Origin: Euzebya tangerina
GTDB taxonomy: Bacteria > Actinomycetota > Nitriliruptoria > Euzebyales > Euzebyaceae
NCBI RefSeq assembly: GCF_003074135.1
Contig: NZ_PPDK01000003.1
Span: forward strand, 124,001-188,000
Length of the DNA stretch: 64,000 nt
Direction: 5' to 3'
The notes beneath the pieces were generated by a model that saw nothing but the letters and a program-made list of their open reading frames with translations, was not told the DNA's origin and did no database searches. A program made the position numbers and the translations under genes. Numbering within the stretch: position 1 is the stretch's first letter; the number at the start of each line of letters is the position of its first letter. Shown here piece by piece: positions 29,435-38,851 of this stretch.

Positions 29435-30786
29435 TCCGTGGCAGACCGCCAGCCCCCGTCGCCGGCATCGTCGAAGGTGAGGCACAAGGACAGGCCACCG
29501 TCGTTCGACGCCTCGACCGTCCACCGATGCCCCGCCGCCACCTGTGCCACGAGCGCCAGACCAAGGCCCGAACCCGGTCGGCGACGCGCCTCCGGGGCCC
29601 GCCAGAACTCCTCGAAGAGATGGGTGAGGTCCGCCGGATCGACGCCGGCACCGCTGTCGGTGACACGGAGCTGACGGTCGTCCACCATCACCTCCACCGG
29701 TGGCTCGCCATGCCGCAGGGCGTTGTCGAGCAGGTTGACGACCGCGGCCCGCACGCGATCCGGCGCCCCGGTGACCGTCACCGGTCGCAGGTCGGCCGTG
29801 ATCACGGCGTCTGGGTCGAAGGTGTGCACCTGCGCGATGGCATCGGCGATCACGTCGTCCAGCCGGAAGGGCGCGAACGGCGGCTCCTGCCCCTGGTGCC
29901 TGGCGAGGTCCACGAGCTGGGAGACGAGCGCCGCCAGTGCATCCAGCTGCCCGATCGTGGTGTCCATCAGCGCGTGGCGGTCCGGATCGTCCTCCGGTAG
30001 TCGCCTGAGGAGCTCGACGTTGGCACGCACTGCCGCTACCGGGGTCCGAAGCTCGTGGGAGGCATCGGCCACGAGCAGGTGTTGGGCTCGCCGCGACTCC
30101 GCCAGCCGATCCAGCATGCGATTGAAGGAGGCGGCGAGCACCACCAACTCGTCGTCCTCGCCAGCCGATTCGACGGGCAGGTGAGCCGTCAGCTGACCGG
30201 TGTCGGCGACGTGTTCCGCGGCCGAGGCGACCCGCGCCAGCGGCGTGACCGCTCGATCAGCGATCAGCCGACCAAGACCGATGCCCAGTCCGGCACCCAG
30301 CACGGTGAGGCCGGAGACGATCCAGGCCAGTCGGGTCAGGCCCGCTTGGACGTCGTCGATCGGACGACCGACCTGCAGGACCACATCGTCGGTGACGGCG
30401 GCCGTGACCACGCGCATGGTCGTGCGCTCGCCCGCGACGGTTTCGAGCAGCGGCGCGTCGGCCACCGATGGGGACGACGGCACCGCGGGCAGGGCAACAT
30501 CCTGATTGCCGGCGACGAAGAGCACCCGTCCCCCTCGGCGGACCGACACCACACCGATCGGGACCAGCTCGGTCGGCAGGACCGGCGGCACCTCCGACGG
30601 CTGTCGGAAGGGCACCACTCGCCCGAACTCCGATTGTCGCAGCGTCTCGACCGTCGTGATCAGGCCTTCGTCGACGGCGCCCAGCATCGTCTGACGGGCC
30701 ACGACCCAACCGACGGCGCCGCTGAGGGCGACGGTCGCGGCCAGACTGGTTGCCACGAATGCGACCAGTCGGCGTCGGTAGGTCAT
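29425..30786 (-). CDS. Sensor histidine kinase
   Basis: 453-residue membrane kinase. TM1 (about 8-30), an extracytoplasmic sensor (about 31-165) and TM2 (about 166-188) lead to HAMP, the HisKA H-box DASHELRTPVAAV (near 244), and HATPase motifs NLLDNALRHG, DSGAGVDP and GSGLGLALV. All catalytic motifs look intact. The start overlaps the response-regulator stop by four bases (ATGA). It probably senses a cell-envelope or antimicrobial cue, given the linked export genes. Confidence 0.94.
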   Translation of the reverse strand: MTYRRRLVAFVATSLAATVALSGAVGWVVARQTMLGAVDEGLITTVETLRQSEFGRVVPFRQPSEVPPVLPTELVPIGVVSVRRGGRVLFVAGNQDVALPAVPSSPSVADAPLLETVAGERTTMRVVTAAVTDDVVLQVGRPIDDVQAGLTRLAWIVSGLTVLGAGLGIGLGRLIADRAVTPLARVASAAEHVADTGQLTAHLPVESAGEDDELVVLAASFNRMLDRLAESRRAQHLLVADASHELRTPVAAVRANVELLRRLPEDDPDRHALMDTTIGQLDALAALVSQLVDLARHQGQEPPFAPFRLDDVIADAIAQVHTFDPDAVITADLRPVTVTGAPDRVRAAVVNLLDNALRHGEPPVEVMVDDRQLRVTDSGAGVDPADLTHLFEEFWRAPEARRRPGSGLGLALVAQVAAGHRWTVEASNDGGLSLCLTFDDAGDGGWRSATESP

Positions 30787-31481
30787 GCCGTCTGGTCGGT
30801 GCGCAGGACGTACCCGAAGCCCCGGACGGTCTGGATCATGCGTGACTGGCCACCCGCCTCGAGCTTGCGCCGCAACTGCCCCACGTGGACATCGGCGGTG
30901 TTCGACTCCTGCCCCGGCGGCAGTCCCCAGACCCGCTCGAGAAGCTGTTCGCGCGACAGGACGGTGTTCGAGTGCTCCATGAGCATGGCCAGCAGGTCGA
31001 ACTCCGTACGCGTCAACACGACCTCCTGTCCCGCTCTGGTCACCTGCACAGCCGCCCGGTCCAAGACCACTGAGCCGACCCGCAAGCGGCTGTCGCGTGT
31101 CTCGACCCAGCCCGCACGACGGCCCAGCGCTCGGACGCGGGCGACCAACTCGTCCAGGGCGAAGGGCTTGACGAGATAGTCGTCCGCTCCGGCTTCCAGG
31201 CCGGCGACCTTGTCGCTGACGTGGTCACGTGCCGTCAGCATCAGGATCGGCAGTGCCCGACCGTCCCGCCGAAGCCGTCGCGTGACGGCCATGCCGTCCG
31301 TTCCCGGCAGCCCGACGTCCATCACGATCAGGTCGGGCTGGTCCGTCTCCACCATCGCGATGGCGGTCAGGCCATCCGGCGCTTCGAGACAGGTGTATCC
31401 CTCCAGTGACAACGTCTTCGCGACCGCGGTCCGCAGACTGTCGGCGTCCTCGACGATCAGGATTCGACGCTGCTGGGTCAT
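30783..31481 (-). CDS. OmpR-family response regulator
   Basis: 232 residues: a receiver domain with acidic pair Glu11-Asp12, phospho-acceptor Asp55 (LIVMDVGLPG) and Lys in LVKPFA, followed by a winged-helix DNA-binding domain (VQVTRAGQEVVLTRTEFDLLAMLMEH). It should bind direct repeats with 11-bp period, which fits the boxes at 29413 and 35656. The start is 22 bases after the permease stop. The ATG at 31481 is chosen by family alignment. Confidence 0.94.
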   Translation of the reverse strand: MTQQRRILIVEDADSLRTAVAKTLSLEGYTCLEAPDGLTAIAMVETDQPDLIVMDVGLPGTDGMAVTRRLRRDGRALPILMLTARDHVSDKVAGLEAGADDYLVKPFALDELVARVRALGRRAGWVETRDSRLRVGSVVLDRAAVQVTRAGQEVVLTRTEFDLLAMLMEHSNTVLSREQLLERVWGLPPGQESNTADVHVGQLRRKLEAGGQSRMIQTVRGFGYVLRTDQTA

Positions 31482-31503
31482 CGTCCACCGGTCCGTCGGG
31501 CGG

Positions 31504-32718
31504 TCATGCCCGCAGGGCCTCGGTCGGTGACAGGCGAGACGCCCGGATGGCGGGGTACAGCCCAGCAACGCCACCGATCAGCACGGCCGCGGCCAAGCCG
31601 CCGACGACGCCGATGCTCGGAATGATGATGCGCCACCCCTCCAGTGTTGCGTATCCCGCGGTCACGCCGGCGCCGATGGCAACCCCGACCAGGCCGCCGA
31701 CCACGGAGAGCACCAGCGCTTCGGTCAGGAACTGCCGTCGGATGTGCGCCCGAGTCGCGCCGATGGCCCGGCGCAGACCGATCTCCGAGCGGCGCTCGAT
31801 CACCGCGATGACCATCACGTTGGCGATGCCGATGCCACCCACCAGCAGTGCGACGCCGCCGAGCGCGAGGAACAGCGACGCGAACTGGCTATCCGCCGCC
31901 GCCTGGGCCTCGAGCACGTCGGAGGGTCGGGAGACCTGGATCTCCTCCGGCGTCTCGGGGTCCGCCGTTGCCGCCAGCACCTCGCGGGTGGCCTCGACCT
32001 GCCCGTCAGCCACGCGGGTGTAGATCCGGGTCGGGGTCAGCGCGTCGTCGGGATCCAGGAAGGTGCTCGCGGCCTGCTGGCCGACGTACACCCCCCGGTC
32101 GAGGTCTGCCGCCAACGGGAACGGGTCGAGGATGCCCACGACCGGCACCTCGACCTCGCCGATCGTGACGCTGACGCCCGTCGAGAGGTGGACATCGGTG
32201 ACGCCGAGCCGTTCCGCCGAGACCGCGCCCAGCACCGCCCCGGGGTACTGCTCGGTGGCGTCGGTCAACCAGGTCCCAGCGGCGACGGATCCGGAGACGG
32301 TGCCCAACAGGTCGCCCGAGACGGCGTAGGTGGTCATGCCGCCCGTGATGCCCTCGTCCACGAAGGATGACCGACGCGGCGCATCGGGGAGCTCCGACAG
32401 CTGTGCGCTGGTCTGGACGGTGCCGACGCGGTTCACCCGGGCAAGCGCCTCGTCGGGCAGCTCGCTGTCGCCCGTGCCGAAGCCACTACCGGCCTCGAGG
32501 GTCAGCAGGTTGGTGCCGAGGGCGTCGAGTTGATCGATCAGGTCCGAGCGGGAGGACTCCGAGAGCCCCAGCACGCCGACCAGCGAGGCAATGCCGATGG
32601 CGATGCCGAGCGCCGAGAGCGCGGCCCGGACCTTGCGGGTCCGCAGGCCGTGGGTCCCGACACCGAGCAGGTCCCGCAGGGCCAGACGACTGGTGGCGGG
32701 CTCGGTCGCAGCCGTCAT
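31504..32718 (-). CDS. MacB-like ABC transporter permease
   Basis: 404-residue FtsX/MacB-type permease. An N-terminal TM (about 30-52), an extracytoplasmic MacB periplasmic-core domain (about 55-265) and three C-terminal TMs (about 275-385) containing ERRSEIGLRRAIGATRAHIR are visible. It works with the ATPase whose stop overlaps its start (ATGA). It exports peptides, lipoproteins or antimicrobial compounds mechanically. Confidence 0.92.
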   Translation of the reverse strand: MTAATEPATSRLALRDLLGVGTHGLRTRKVRAALSALGIAIGIASLVGVLGLSESSRSDLIDQLDALGTNLLTLEAGSGFGTGDSELPDEALARVNRVGTVQTSAQLSELPDAPRRSSFVDEGITGGMTTYAVSGDLLGTVSGSVAAGTWLTDATEQYPGAVLGAVSAERLGVTDVHLSTGVSVTIGEVEVPVVGILDPFPLAADLDRGVYVGQQAASTFLDPDDALTPTRIYTRVADGQVEATREVLAATADPETPEEIQVSRPSDVLEAQAAADSQFASLFLALGGVALLVGGIGIANVMVIAVIERRSEIGLRRAIGATRAHIRRQFLTEALVLSVVGGLVGVAIGAGVTAGYATLEGWRIIIPSIGVVGGLAAAVLIGGVAGLYPAIRASRLSPTEALRA

Positions 32719-33440
32719 CCCGTCACCGCCAGGGCCGTGTCCCGCTCGACCCGTCCGTCCAGGAGCTCAACCCGCCGAGGAAGCGATGTCGCGATCGAGG
32801 TGTCGTGTGTGATGACGACGATGGTCGTGCCGTCGTCGTGCAACTCGTGGATGAGATCCATCACGGCGCCGGAGGAGTGGGAATCGAGGTTTCCCGTGGG
32901 CTCGTCGGCCAAGACGAAGGCAGGTCGGGCCACCAGGGCCCGGGCGACGGCGACCCGCTGGCGCTCCCCGCCCGACATGCTGTTGGGCACATGGTCGAGG
33001 CGATGACCCAAGCCGACGCGCTCCAGCGCCTCTCCGGCAGACTCTCGCCTGGCGGCCGCACTGACCCCCAGGTAGAGCAGTCCAGCGGCGACGTTCTCCA
33101 GGGCGGTGGTGCCCGCCAGGAGGTGGAACTGCTGGAACACGAATCCGATGCGTGCGGCCCGAAGACCCGCCAGGGCCTTGTCGTCCAGCGTGGTCGTCTG
33201 CGTCTCCTCGATCATGACGGTTCCGCTGGTCGGTCGATCCAGCGTTCCCATGATGTGCAGCAGCGTCGACTTGCCGCTGCCGGACGGGCCCACGACGGCC
33301 AGGAGCTCGCCAGGCATCACGCGCAACGAGACACCGTCCAGGGCGTGAACCGGATTGGATCTCGTCCCGTAGATCTTGGTGACGGCCGACACCTGAAGAG
33401 CTGGCGGTCCGGACTCCGTGGTCGTCCATCGCGTACTCAT
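32715..33440 (-). CDS. MacB/LolD-like ABC transporter ATPase
   Basis: 241-residue ATPase with Walker A GPSGSGKST, Q-loop FVFQQFHLL, signature MSGGERQRVAVARAL and Walker B FVLADEPTGNLD. All are intact. The ATG at 33440 overlaps the adaptor's stop (ATGA). It powers the adjacent permease. Confidence 0.93.
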   Translation of the reverse strand: MSTRWTTTESGPPALQVSAVTKIYGTRSNPVHALDGVSLRVMPGELLAVVGPSGSGKSTLLHIMGTLDRPTSGTVMIEETQTTTLDDKALAGLRAARIGFVFQQFHLLAGTTALENVAAGLLYLGVSAAARRESAGEALERVGLGHRLDHVPNSMSGGERQRVAVARALVARPAFVLADEPTGNLDSHSSGAVMDLIHELHDDGTTIVVITHDTSIATSLPRRVELLDGRVERDTALAVTG

Positions 33441-34987
33441 CGTGCCACCACCACGGCGTCCCCCTCGGCCAGGTCGCCGGCGACCTCGACGAGTCCGTCC
33501 ACGAAGTCGCCGGTGCTGACACCAACCAACCCGCGACCGACGACCTCGACGGCGAAGCCACCCTCTTGCAGCGCGACCAGCGCGCCACTGGGAACGACCA
33601 TGACACCCTCGGACACGACCTCCACGGCGTCCACGTCGACCGGAGCATCCACCCATCCGGCGGCGCTCGACAGGTCCGTCCTGACCGTCATCTCGACGTA
33701 GTCGTCCTCGTCGGGCACGGTGGAACGAGTCGCGATCGCGGCGATCTCCTCGACGGTCCCCGGCACCTCGGTGCCGTCGGGCAGGGTCACCCGCACCTCG
33801 TCGCCGACGGCCACCAGGGCCTGCTCGTCCAGCGGCACCTCGGCGACCACCGTCTGGGTCGTCCGCACCTCCTCGAACAGGACGGTCCGGGATGTCAGCT
33901 CATCACCGACCTCGACGTGGACCCGCGACACCGTGGTCTCGGGCGGGACGCCCACGACCTGACCGACCTGCACGATCCCGTCCTCGGGCAGGTCCAGGGA
34001 GCCCTCCCAATCCGCCACCGCCTCGGCAGTTGTGTCGTCGTAGGTGTCATCGACCTCGAGATCGCCAGCGGCATCGAACCCGAGCGAGGTGAGCGCCTCC
34101 TCCAGGGCACGCACGTCATCACCCACTGCGTCGAGGCTCAGCTCCCGATCGAAGCGCGTGTGGGAGATGACGGCGACGACCGGGTCCCCTTCGACCTCGA
34201 GGACCACCGAACCATGTTCGACGGCGGTCTCCACCTCGATCCGGCCGGTGATCACGCCACTGTCAGGACCGCCGCTGACCACGGTGACCACATCCGTCAC
34301 GACCACGGTCAGCACCAGCGACCCCGTCTGCACTCGCTGGCCCTTCGAGACCGCGTTCTCCGATACGAGCGCCGGGCCGTCCATCACGTGCACGGTGCCG
34401 GGGTCGAGCTCGCCCGACTGTGGCAGTCCGTACTCGGCCTGGAAGGCGACGAGCCCGGCTTGCGTGTTCTCGTCGAAGGCGCCGTCCACATCCAACGCCC
34501 CATCTGCGTCGAACTCGAGCGCCAGCAGGTTGGCTTCCAGCTGATGGACGTCGTCTCCCGTGTCACCCAGGGCCAGTGGACGGTAGTGGGGGAGGTCGCC
34601 GTACAGCGCGACGACATCGACGGCATCGACGGCGTAGATCACGTCACCCCGCTCCAGCCGATCGGCGTCGCCGGCCACCGCGGTCACCGTGCCGTCCCGG
34701 CCAGCTGAGATGGTCACCGGATCACCCGAGGAGATGGAGCCCGTGAGGGTCGTCTCCTCGACCAGGTCGGTGACGCGCACGGGAGCGGTGCCGGGCGAGT
34801 CGCCCGAGGTGTCGCTGCCGGGTTCCGCCGCATCGCCGTTCGCGCTCGCGTCGTCGGCGGTCACGGGATCCTCCGTGCCGGCGTCAGCCCGGTCGCTGCC
34901 GAACCACCCGGCTGCAGCCAGGCTGAGCAGCAGCAGGCCGGCGACGGCCAGCGTCACGCTCGACCGGCGTGTCAGGTTGCGCCCCAT
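33437..34987 (-). CDS. MacA/HlyD-like adaptor with peptidoglycan-binding domains
   Basis: 516 residues: N-terminal membrane anchor (about 10-30), Asp/Ser-rich spacer, biotinyl-lipoyl/HlyD-like barrel segments, and two PG_binding_1-like modules (about 145-200, LGDTGDDVHQLEANLLALEF; about 290-340, VGDDVRALEEALTSLGFDA). These could tether the export complex to peptidoglycan in a cell without an outer membrane. The ATG overlaps the lipoprotein stop by one base (TGATG); GTG 34990 is an alternative. Confidence 0.87.
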   Translation of the reverse strand: MGRNLTRRSSVTLAVAGLLLLSLAAAGWFGSDRADAGTEDPVTADDASANGDAAEPGSDTSGDSPGTAPVRVTDLVEETTLTGSISSGDPVTISAGRDGTVTAVAGDADRLERGDVIYAVDAVDVVALYGDLPHYRPLALGDTGDDVHQLEANLLALEFDADGALDVDGAFDENTQAGLVAFQAEYGLPQSGELDPGTVHVMDGPALVSENAVSKGQRVQTGSLVLTVVVTDVVTVVSGGPDSGVITGRIEVETAVEHGSVVLEVEGDPVVAVISHTRFDRELSLDAVGDDVRALEEALTSLGFDAAGDLEVDDTYDDTTAEAVADWEGSLDLPEDGIVQVGQVVGVPPETTVSRVHVEVGDELTSRTVLFEEVRTTQTVVAEVPLDEQALVAVGDEVRVTLPDGTEVPGTVEEIAAIATRSTVPDEDDYVEMTVRTDLSSAAGWVDAPVDVDAVEVVSEGVMVVPSGALVALQEGGFAVEVVGRGLVGVSTGDFVDGLVEVAGDLAEGDAVVVAR

Positions 34988-35586
34988 CACTGGTCACCGC
35001 CGATGGTCAGACCGGCCTCGTCGGCGCACGCCTGCACGTCGGTCTGGACGTCGGGGTCCTGCAGGTCGACGTCCGGGCCGAAGATCTGGCTGAACCCGCC
35101 GCCTCCACCACCGGCACCGGGTGGACCGATGCTCGGATCCTCCGCGTCGTACCCCCGGTCGCGCAGGCACTGTGCGACGGCGACGGCCTGGTCCGTGAGC
35201 TCGGTCTGGTCCACATCACCCAGCGCGAACGTCGCGCCCTCGACCTCGGACTGGCAGGTCTGGAACGCCTCCTGGATCCCCGGCTGCTCCCCGATCCCCT
35301 GCAGGTCCTGGGGGTCGATGTCCAACTGACCCTCGCCGTCGATGCGGGGGTCGGGGAAGTCGATCCCCTGGTCGCGCATGCACGCGGCGAAGGCGAGCGC
35401 AGCCTCCTCCTCAGTGGGGGGTTCGGTTGCGTCCGCCTGGTCGGCGTCGCTGCTGGCGGTACTGCCATCTAGTGTGGCCAGGTCGGCGCTGCTGGATTCC
35501 TCAGCGCTGTCGTCGGATCCACACGCGGCCAGCGCGAGGACGGCGACCACCAGCAGCGCCAGTCGGCGGACGGTGGGACGTGACAT
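34987..35586 (-). CDS. Lipoprotein with conserved cysteines, MacAB operon
   Basis: 199-residue exported protein with a lipobox ending LALAAC (Cys22), an acidic linker and a domain with paired Cys motifs (ACMRDQGIDFPDP, CQSE, CLRDRGYDAEDP, ACADEAG). It heads the export operon, so it may be a substrate-capturing or regulatory subunit on the outer face of the membrane. Small actinobacterial lipoproteins of this kind are common beside MacA/MacB-like genes. Function unknown. Confidence 0.85.
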   Translation of the reverse strand: MSRPTVRRLALLVVAVLALAACGSDDSAEESSSADLATLDGSTASSDADQADATEPPTEEEAALAFAACMRDQGIDFPDPRIDGEGQLDIDPQDLQGIGEQPGIQEAFQTCQSEVEGATFALGDVDQTELTDQAVAVAQCLRDRGYDAEDPSIGPPGAGGGGGGFSQIFGPDVDLQDPDVQTDVQACADEAGLTIGGDQ

Positions 35587-35655
35587 CTCGGGACTCCTTG
35601 ATCGGTGGGAACAAGGACACCGTCCCTCCGCACATCAAGTGATCCCGACGAATCA

Positions 35656-35677
35656 CCTAAAGATCATCTAAGGAGCA
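35656..35677 (-). promoter_or_regulatory. Response-regulator box before the MacAB operon
   Basis: The plus strand reads CCTAAAGATCA followed directly by TCTAAGGAGCA, an 11-bp direct repeat 70-91 bases upstream of the lipoprotein start. The complement gives a TC(C/T)TTAG(A/G) core shared with the site at 29413-29434. It is inferred to bind the OmpR-type regulator encoded in the operon (autoregulation). Confidence 0.62.
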
Positions 35678-35737
35678 GCCCACCCGGTCCAGATCACCGA
35701 CGAGGAGGACCTCCGGGTCCCCGCCCATCGGCTGTGA

Positions 35738-37807
35738 TCACGGCGCGGTTGCCTCGACCGCGACGCGCACCTGTGGGGCCACCACGTCCGCACCTCCCGC
35801 GATGAACACCTCCTCGGCGGGGTAGGCGGAGATGAAGGCGCGGGCCGGCTCTCCTGGCCCGCCTGCGGCTCCGTCCACCAACAGGAGCACCCCCGCAGAG
35901 ATGGCTGCGGCCGGACCCGCGGCCAGGGTGTCGGGCCAGTCCCTACCGGTCGCCAGCCACAGCGGTCCCCCTGGGGGGACCAACTGGACGGTCCTCTCGG
36001 CGACGAGGCGCGACGTCTCGTACCGGGTCGCACCTCCCAGCCGCGCCCGGACGGTCACCCCACGTGCCTGGAGGGCCCGCTCGACGTCGGGCGTGATCGC
36101 GGCCTCGCCACCGATGATCGTGACCTCCTCGATCCCGTCCGCTCCCAGGAGGGCAGCCGTCGGCTCGGGGATGCGCGTCGACTCGACGAGCAACAGCGGT
36201 TCGCCGGTCAGGGCGGCCAGTCCCGCGGCCGCAACCGCGTCCGGCCAGCCTGACTGGGGATCCGACGCCCCGCCGAGGACCACGTAGCCGTGGGTGGCGT
36301 CGAGCCGCGCGGCCACGGCGGCAGCGGTGTCGAAGCGGGAGGGCCCGGCGAGGCGATCGATGGTCATGACTCCGACCATCTCGCGGAGCTGATCGGCCAC
36401 GACGGCGGAGACGGCTGTCTCGTCCCCGAGGATCACCACATCCGTGGCGCCCAGTCGCCGGATCTCCGCTGCGACCGAGGTCGCCAACTCCGCGGTTGGG
36501 GTCAGGAGCAGCGGAGCACCGAGGGAGCCGGCCAGCGCGGAGCCGGCCAGCGCGTCGGGGTAGGCATCCGCGCGAGCCAGGACCACACTGGTGGCAGCCG
36601 GGAACGTGGTCCGCGAGACCGCAACGGCCGTCTCCACTCTCGATGGGCCCGACACCTGCTGCGAGATGCCCGGCTTGACGCTGGGGCTGCCGAGGTAGAT
36701 CCACTCGCGATCCAGCAGTCTCAGTGCGTCGCCCTGGCCGGACGTCGGGGCTGCGACGAGGTTGAACTCCAACGTGCCGCCGCCGGAGCTGGCGAAGACC
36801 GCGGTCTGGCCATCGGGTGTGATGGTGAGCCCGAACTCACGGCCCGCGATCTGCGCGACCTGGCGCACCGCGCGTGTCGCCAGATCCAGTGCCCACACGC
36901 CTCCTTCCGGCGAGTCCGCCGAGTTGGTGGCTGTACACGTCTCGATGGTGCGGTCCTCGTAGCAGTTGCGGAGGTACAGGACCTCCTGCCCGTCCGGGCT
37001 GACGAGCGGCGTGTCGGGCTGCCAGATCGTTCCCCCCAGCAGCTTCTGGATGCCACCCGTTCGTGAGACCTCGTAGAGCGCCCGTGGTGTTCCGATCTGA
37101 CCGAGGCGTGGGACCGCGCTGATGACGAGACTCGTCGCATCCGGGGTCCACGCCGGCCGCGAGACCAGCAGGTAGTCCTCGCGCGCCATGAGCCGTCGCT
37201 CTTCGACGACGCGTAGGGGACGGTCGACGCTCAGCTCGGCGACGACGAGGTCGAGGTACGGAGTGGCGGGATCGCCGCGAGTGAAGGCGAAGGCCGAGCC
37301 ATCCGGCGCCCACACGGGCATGCCGAGGGATTGCACGGCATCCGTGGGATCCAGACGCTGCAGCGGCCCATCCGGGCGGCCGAGGTCGTCGAGGGGCAGG
37401 AGCCCGAGTTCGGTCGCCCCGTCGACGACCTCGGTGCCCGCCAGTGCGACGTGGCGGCCGTCAGGGGACACCGAGAAGAACTGCGTTCCCGACGCCAGGA
37501 GCACCGGCTCACGAGAGCCGTCCAGGGCGGCGCTCTTCACTCCTTCGTCGTCGGCGTACACGACCACATCGCCGCCGGGGAGCCAATCGACCGTGCCATG
37601 CCCTCGTTCGAGGATCAGGGACTCGCCGTCGTGGAAGGGCAGTCGTGTCCGGTACTCCCCGGACAGGCTCTGGCCGTAGAGCTCGAAGCCCTGGCTGTAG
37701 ATGACGTCGATCCGCGCGGTGTCGATCGGTGGCGGCGCCTGGCCGGTCGCTGGGACCGTCGCGGCCACGACGAGGAGGAGGGTGAGCGGCGCAAGCAGGG
37801 TTCGCAT
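35738..37807 (-). CDS. Secreted beta-propeller and CWB2 cell-wall-binding protein
   Basis: 689-residue paralogue of the protein at 7897-9840. A signal peptide (1-23) leads to a TolB/WD40-like propeller (about 30-370; FSVSPDGRHVALAG, VWAPDGSAFAFTRG, LVSPDGQEVLYLRN) and then three CWB2 repeats (about 385-688; VLARADAYPDALAGSALAG, VVLGGASDPQSGWPDAVAAAGL, GVLLLVDGAAGG). Surface-exposed; function unknown. A short GGACC/GGTCC hairpin lies beyond the stop at 35706-35719. Confidence 0.88.
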   Translation of the reverse strand: MRTLLAPLTLLLVVAATVPATGQAPPPIDTARIDVIYSQGFELYGQSLSGEYRTRLPFHDGESLILERGHGTVDWLPGGDVVVYADDEGVKSAALDGSREPVLLASGTQFFSVSPDGRHVALAGTEVVDGATELGLLPLDDLGRPDGPLQRLDPTDAVQSLGMPVWAPDGSAFAFTRGDPATPYLDLVVAELSVDRPLRVVEERRLMAREDYLLVSRPAWTPDATSLVISAVPRLGQIGTPRALYEVSRTGGIQKLLGGTIWQPDTPLVSPDGQEVLYLRNCYEDRTIETCTATNSADSPEGGVWALDLATRAVRQVAQIAGREFGLTITPDGQTAVFASSGGGTLEFNLVAAPTSGQGDALRLLDREWIYLGSPSVKPGISQQVSGPSRVETAVAVSRTTFPAATSVVLARADAYPDALAGSALAGSLGAPLLLTPTAELATSVAAEIRRLGATDVVILGDETAVSAVVADQLREMVGVMTIDRLAGPSRFDTAAAVAARLDATHGYVVLGGASDPQSGWPDAVAAAGLAALTGEPLLLVESTRIPEPTAALLGADGIEEVTIIGGEAAITPDVERALQARGVTVRARLGGATRYETSRLVAERTVQLVPPGGPLWLATGRDWPDTLAAGPAAAISAGVLLLVDGAAGGPGEPARAFISAYPAEEVFIAGGADVVAPQVRVAVEATAP

Positions 37808-37857
37808 GAAGCCAGAACGCCTGACGGCGGATGACGGTTCACCGTCGTGTCGAACGA

Positions 37858-38271
37858 TTACTCGTCGAAGTCGTAGGCCTCCCCCAGCAGTTCCGCCAGC
37901 GTCTCCGTCAGATCTTCCGGGCGGTGCAGGTTGTAGGTGTGGAAGAAGCGGCTGCCCATCCGCTGGATCTTCCGGTCCGGGGCCGGCCGGGGAACCTCAC
38001 GACCCAGCTTGATGGTGAAGGACGACCACTTGGTCATGGTGCGGAGCTGCGCGAAGTTGCTGCTCCGCTTGATGAACAGGCCGACCTGAACCGGCTCGAT
38101 CCGCGCGTCCGGCAGGTAGCCGACGAGGTCGATGAGCTTCTCCGCGACAGGCCGTTCGTGGTCCGGGGAGGTCTCGAGCCACTCCTCCAGCGACATCATC
38201 GGGGCGCACGTGTGGCCTGCGTTGCGACGACCGAAGGTTCGCTGGCAATCGGGGCAGGTCCACTCGGGCAT
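37858..38271 (-). CDS. DUF5655-type protein with N-terminal zinc ribbon
   Basis: 137 residues. The first 25 form a small zinc-binding element with CPDC and HTC (Cys6, Cys9, His20, Cys22). The remainder has the DUF5655 pattern (FIKRSSNFAQLR, KWSSFTIKLGREV, MGSRFFHTYNLHRPEDLT). Function unknown; nucleic-acid binding is possible. The ATG at 38271 is chosen since the zinc motif starts immediately after it. Confidence 0.82.
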   Translation of the reverse strand: MPEWTCPDCQRTFGRRNAGHTCAPMMSLEEWLETSPDHERPVAEKLIDLVGYLPDARIEPVQVGLFIKRSSNFAQLRTMTKWSSFTIKLGREVPRPAPDRKIQRMGSRFFHTYNLHRPEDLTETLAELLGEAYDFDE

Positions 38272-38350
38272 CCGCCCAGTATTGCGACACCCAGTACGGA
38301 CGTGTGGCCGAGACCCGATGGTCCCGGCCACGATGCTCGGTGAGCGCGCG

Positions 38351-38806
38351 CTAGAAGATGCCGCACGTCCGATCCGAGAGCCCGGTGCCGTCGGCGGTGC
38401 GCCTGGCCCGGAGACACTCATCGGCAGTGATGACGTCCCACGGCCCAGCGCCCAGGATGAAGCGGTGACTGGCGTAGGCGCGGGCCTCGTTCGCAACGAC
38501 GCCGCCATCACTGGCCGTCACCCCCTCATAGCGCCACCCGGGGGTCTGGGTCTCCCCACCGGCATCCCGCAGGGAGGCCGACGTGACAGTGTTCCCGGAG
38601 GCGCACCATGCCACCACCGTGTAGAAGGTGTAGAGCGTGTTACCGACCGTGGAGGTCTCTTTGTCGTTGGTGCGACCAGTGAAGCAGCCGGCGGCTTGCA
38701 TGGTTAGCGGCTCACCGTTGGCGGCGTAGATCTGTGCGGTTCGGCGAGCTTCCTCATCGATGGGTACTGGTGCGAGGACGGTGGTCTCCGTCCGCGCAGA
38801 AAGCAT
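38351..38806 (-). CDS. Hypothetical protein, secreted-like domain without signal peptide
   Basis: 151 residues from ATG 38806. The body (GCFTGRTNDKETSTVGNTLY, VVAWCASGNTVTSASL, CLRARRTADGTG) has four cysteines and resembles small exported actinobacterial proteins, yet no signal peptide is present. The frame stays open upstream to 39103, antisense to padR, with no plausible start or signal sequence. It may be truncated, N-terminally remodelled, or non-functional. It is divergent from padR with 45 bases between. Confidence 0.55.
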   Translation of the reverse strand: MLSARTETTVLAPVPIDEEARRTAQIYAANGEPLTMQAAGCFTGRTNDKETSTVGNTLYTFYTVVAWCASGNTVTSASLRDAGGETQTPGWRYEGVTASDGGVVANEARAYASHRFILGAGPWDVITADECLRARRTADGTGLSDRTCGIF

Positions 38807-38851
38807 CGTGTCGACGAACCGCTGGCGTTCCGTCGGTTCAAGTGTCTCGAG

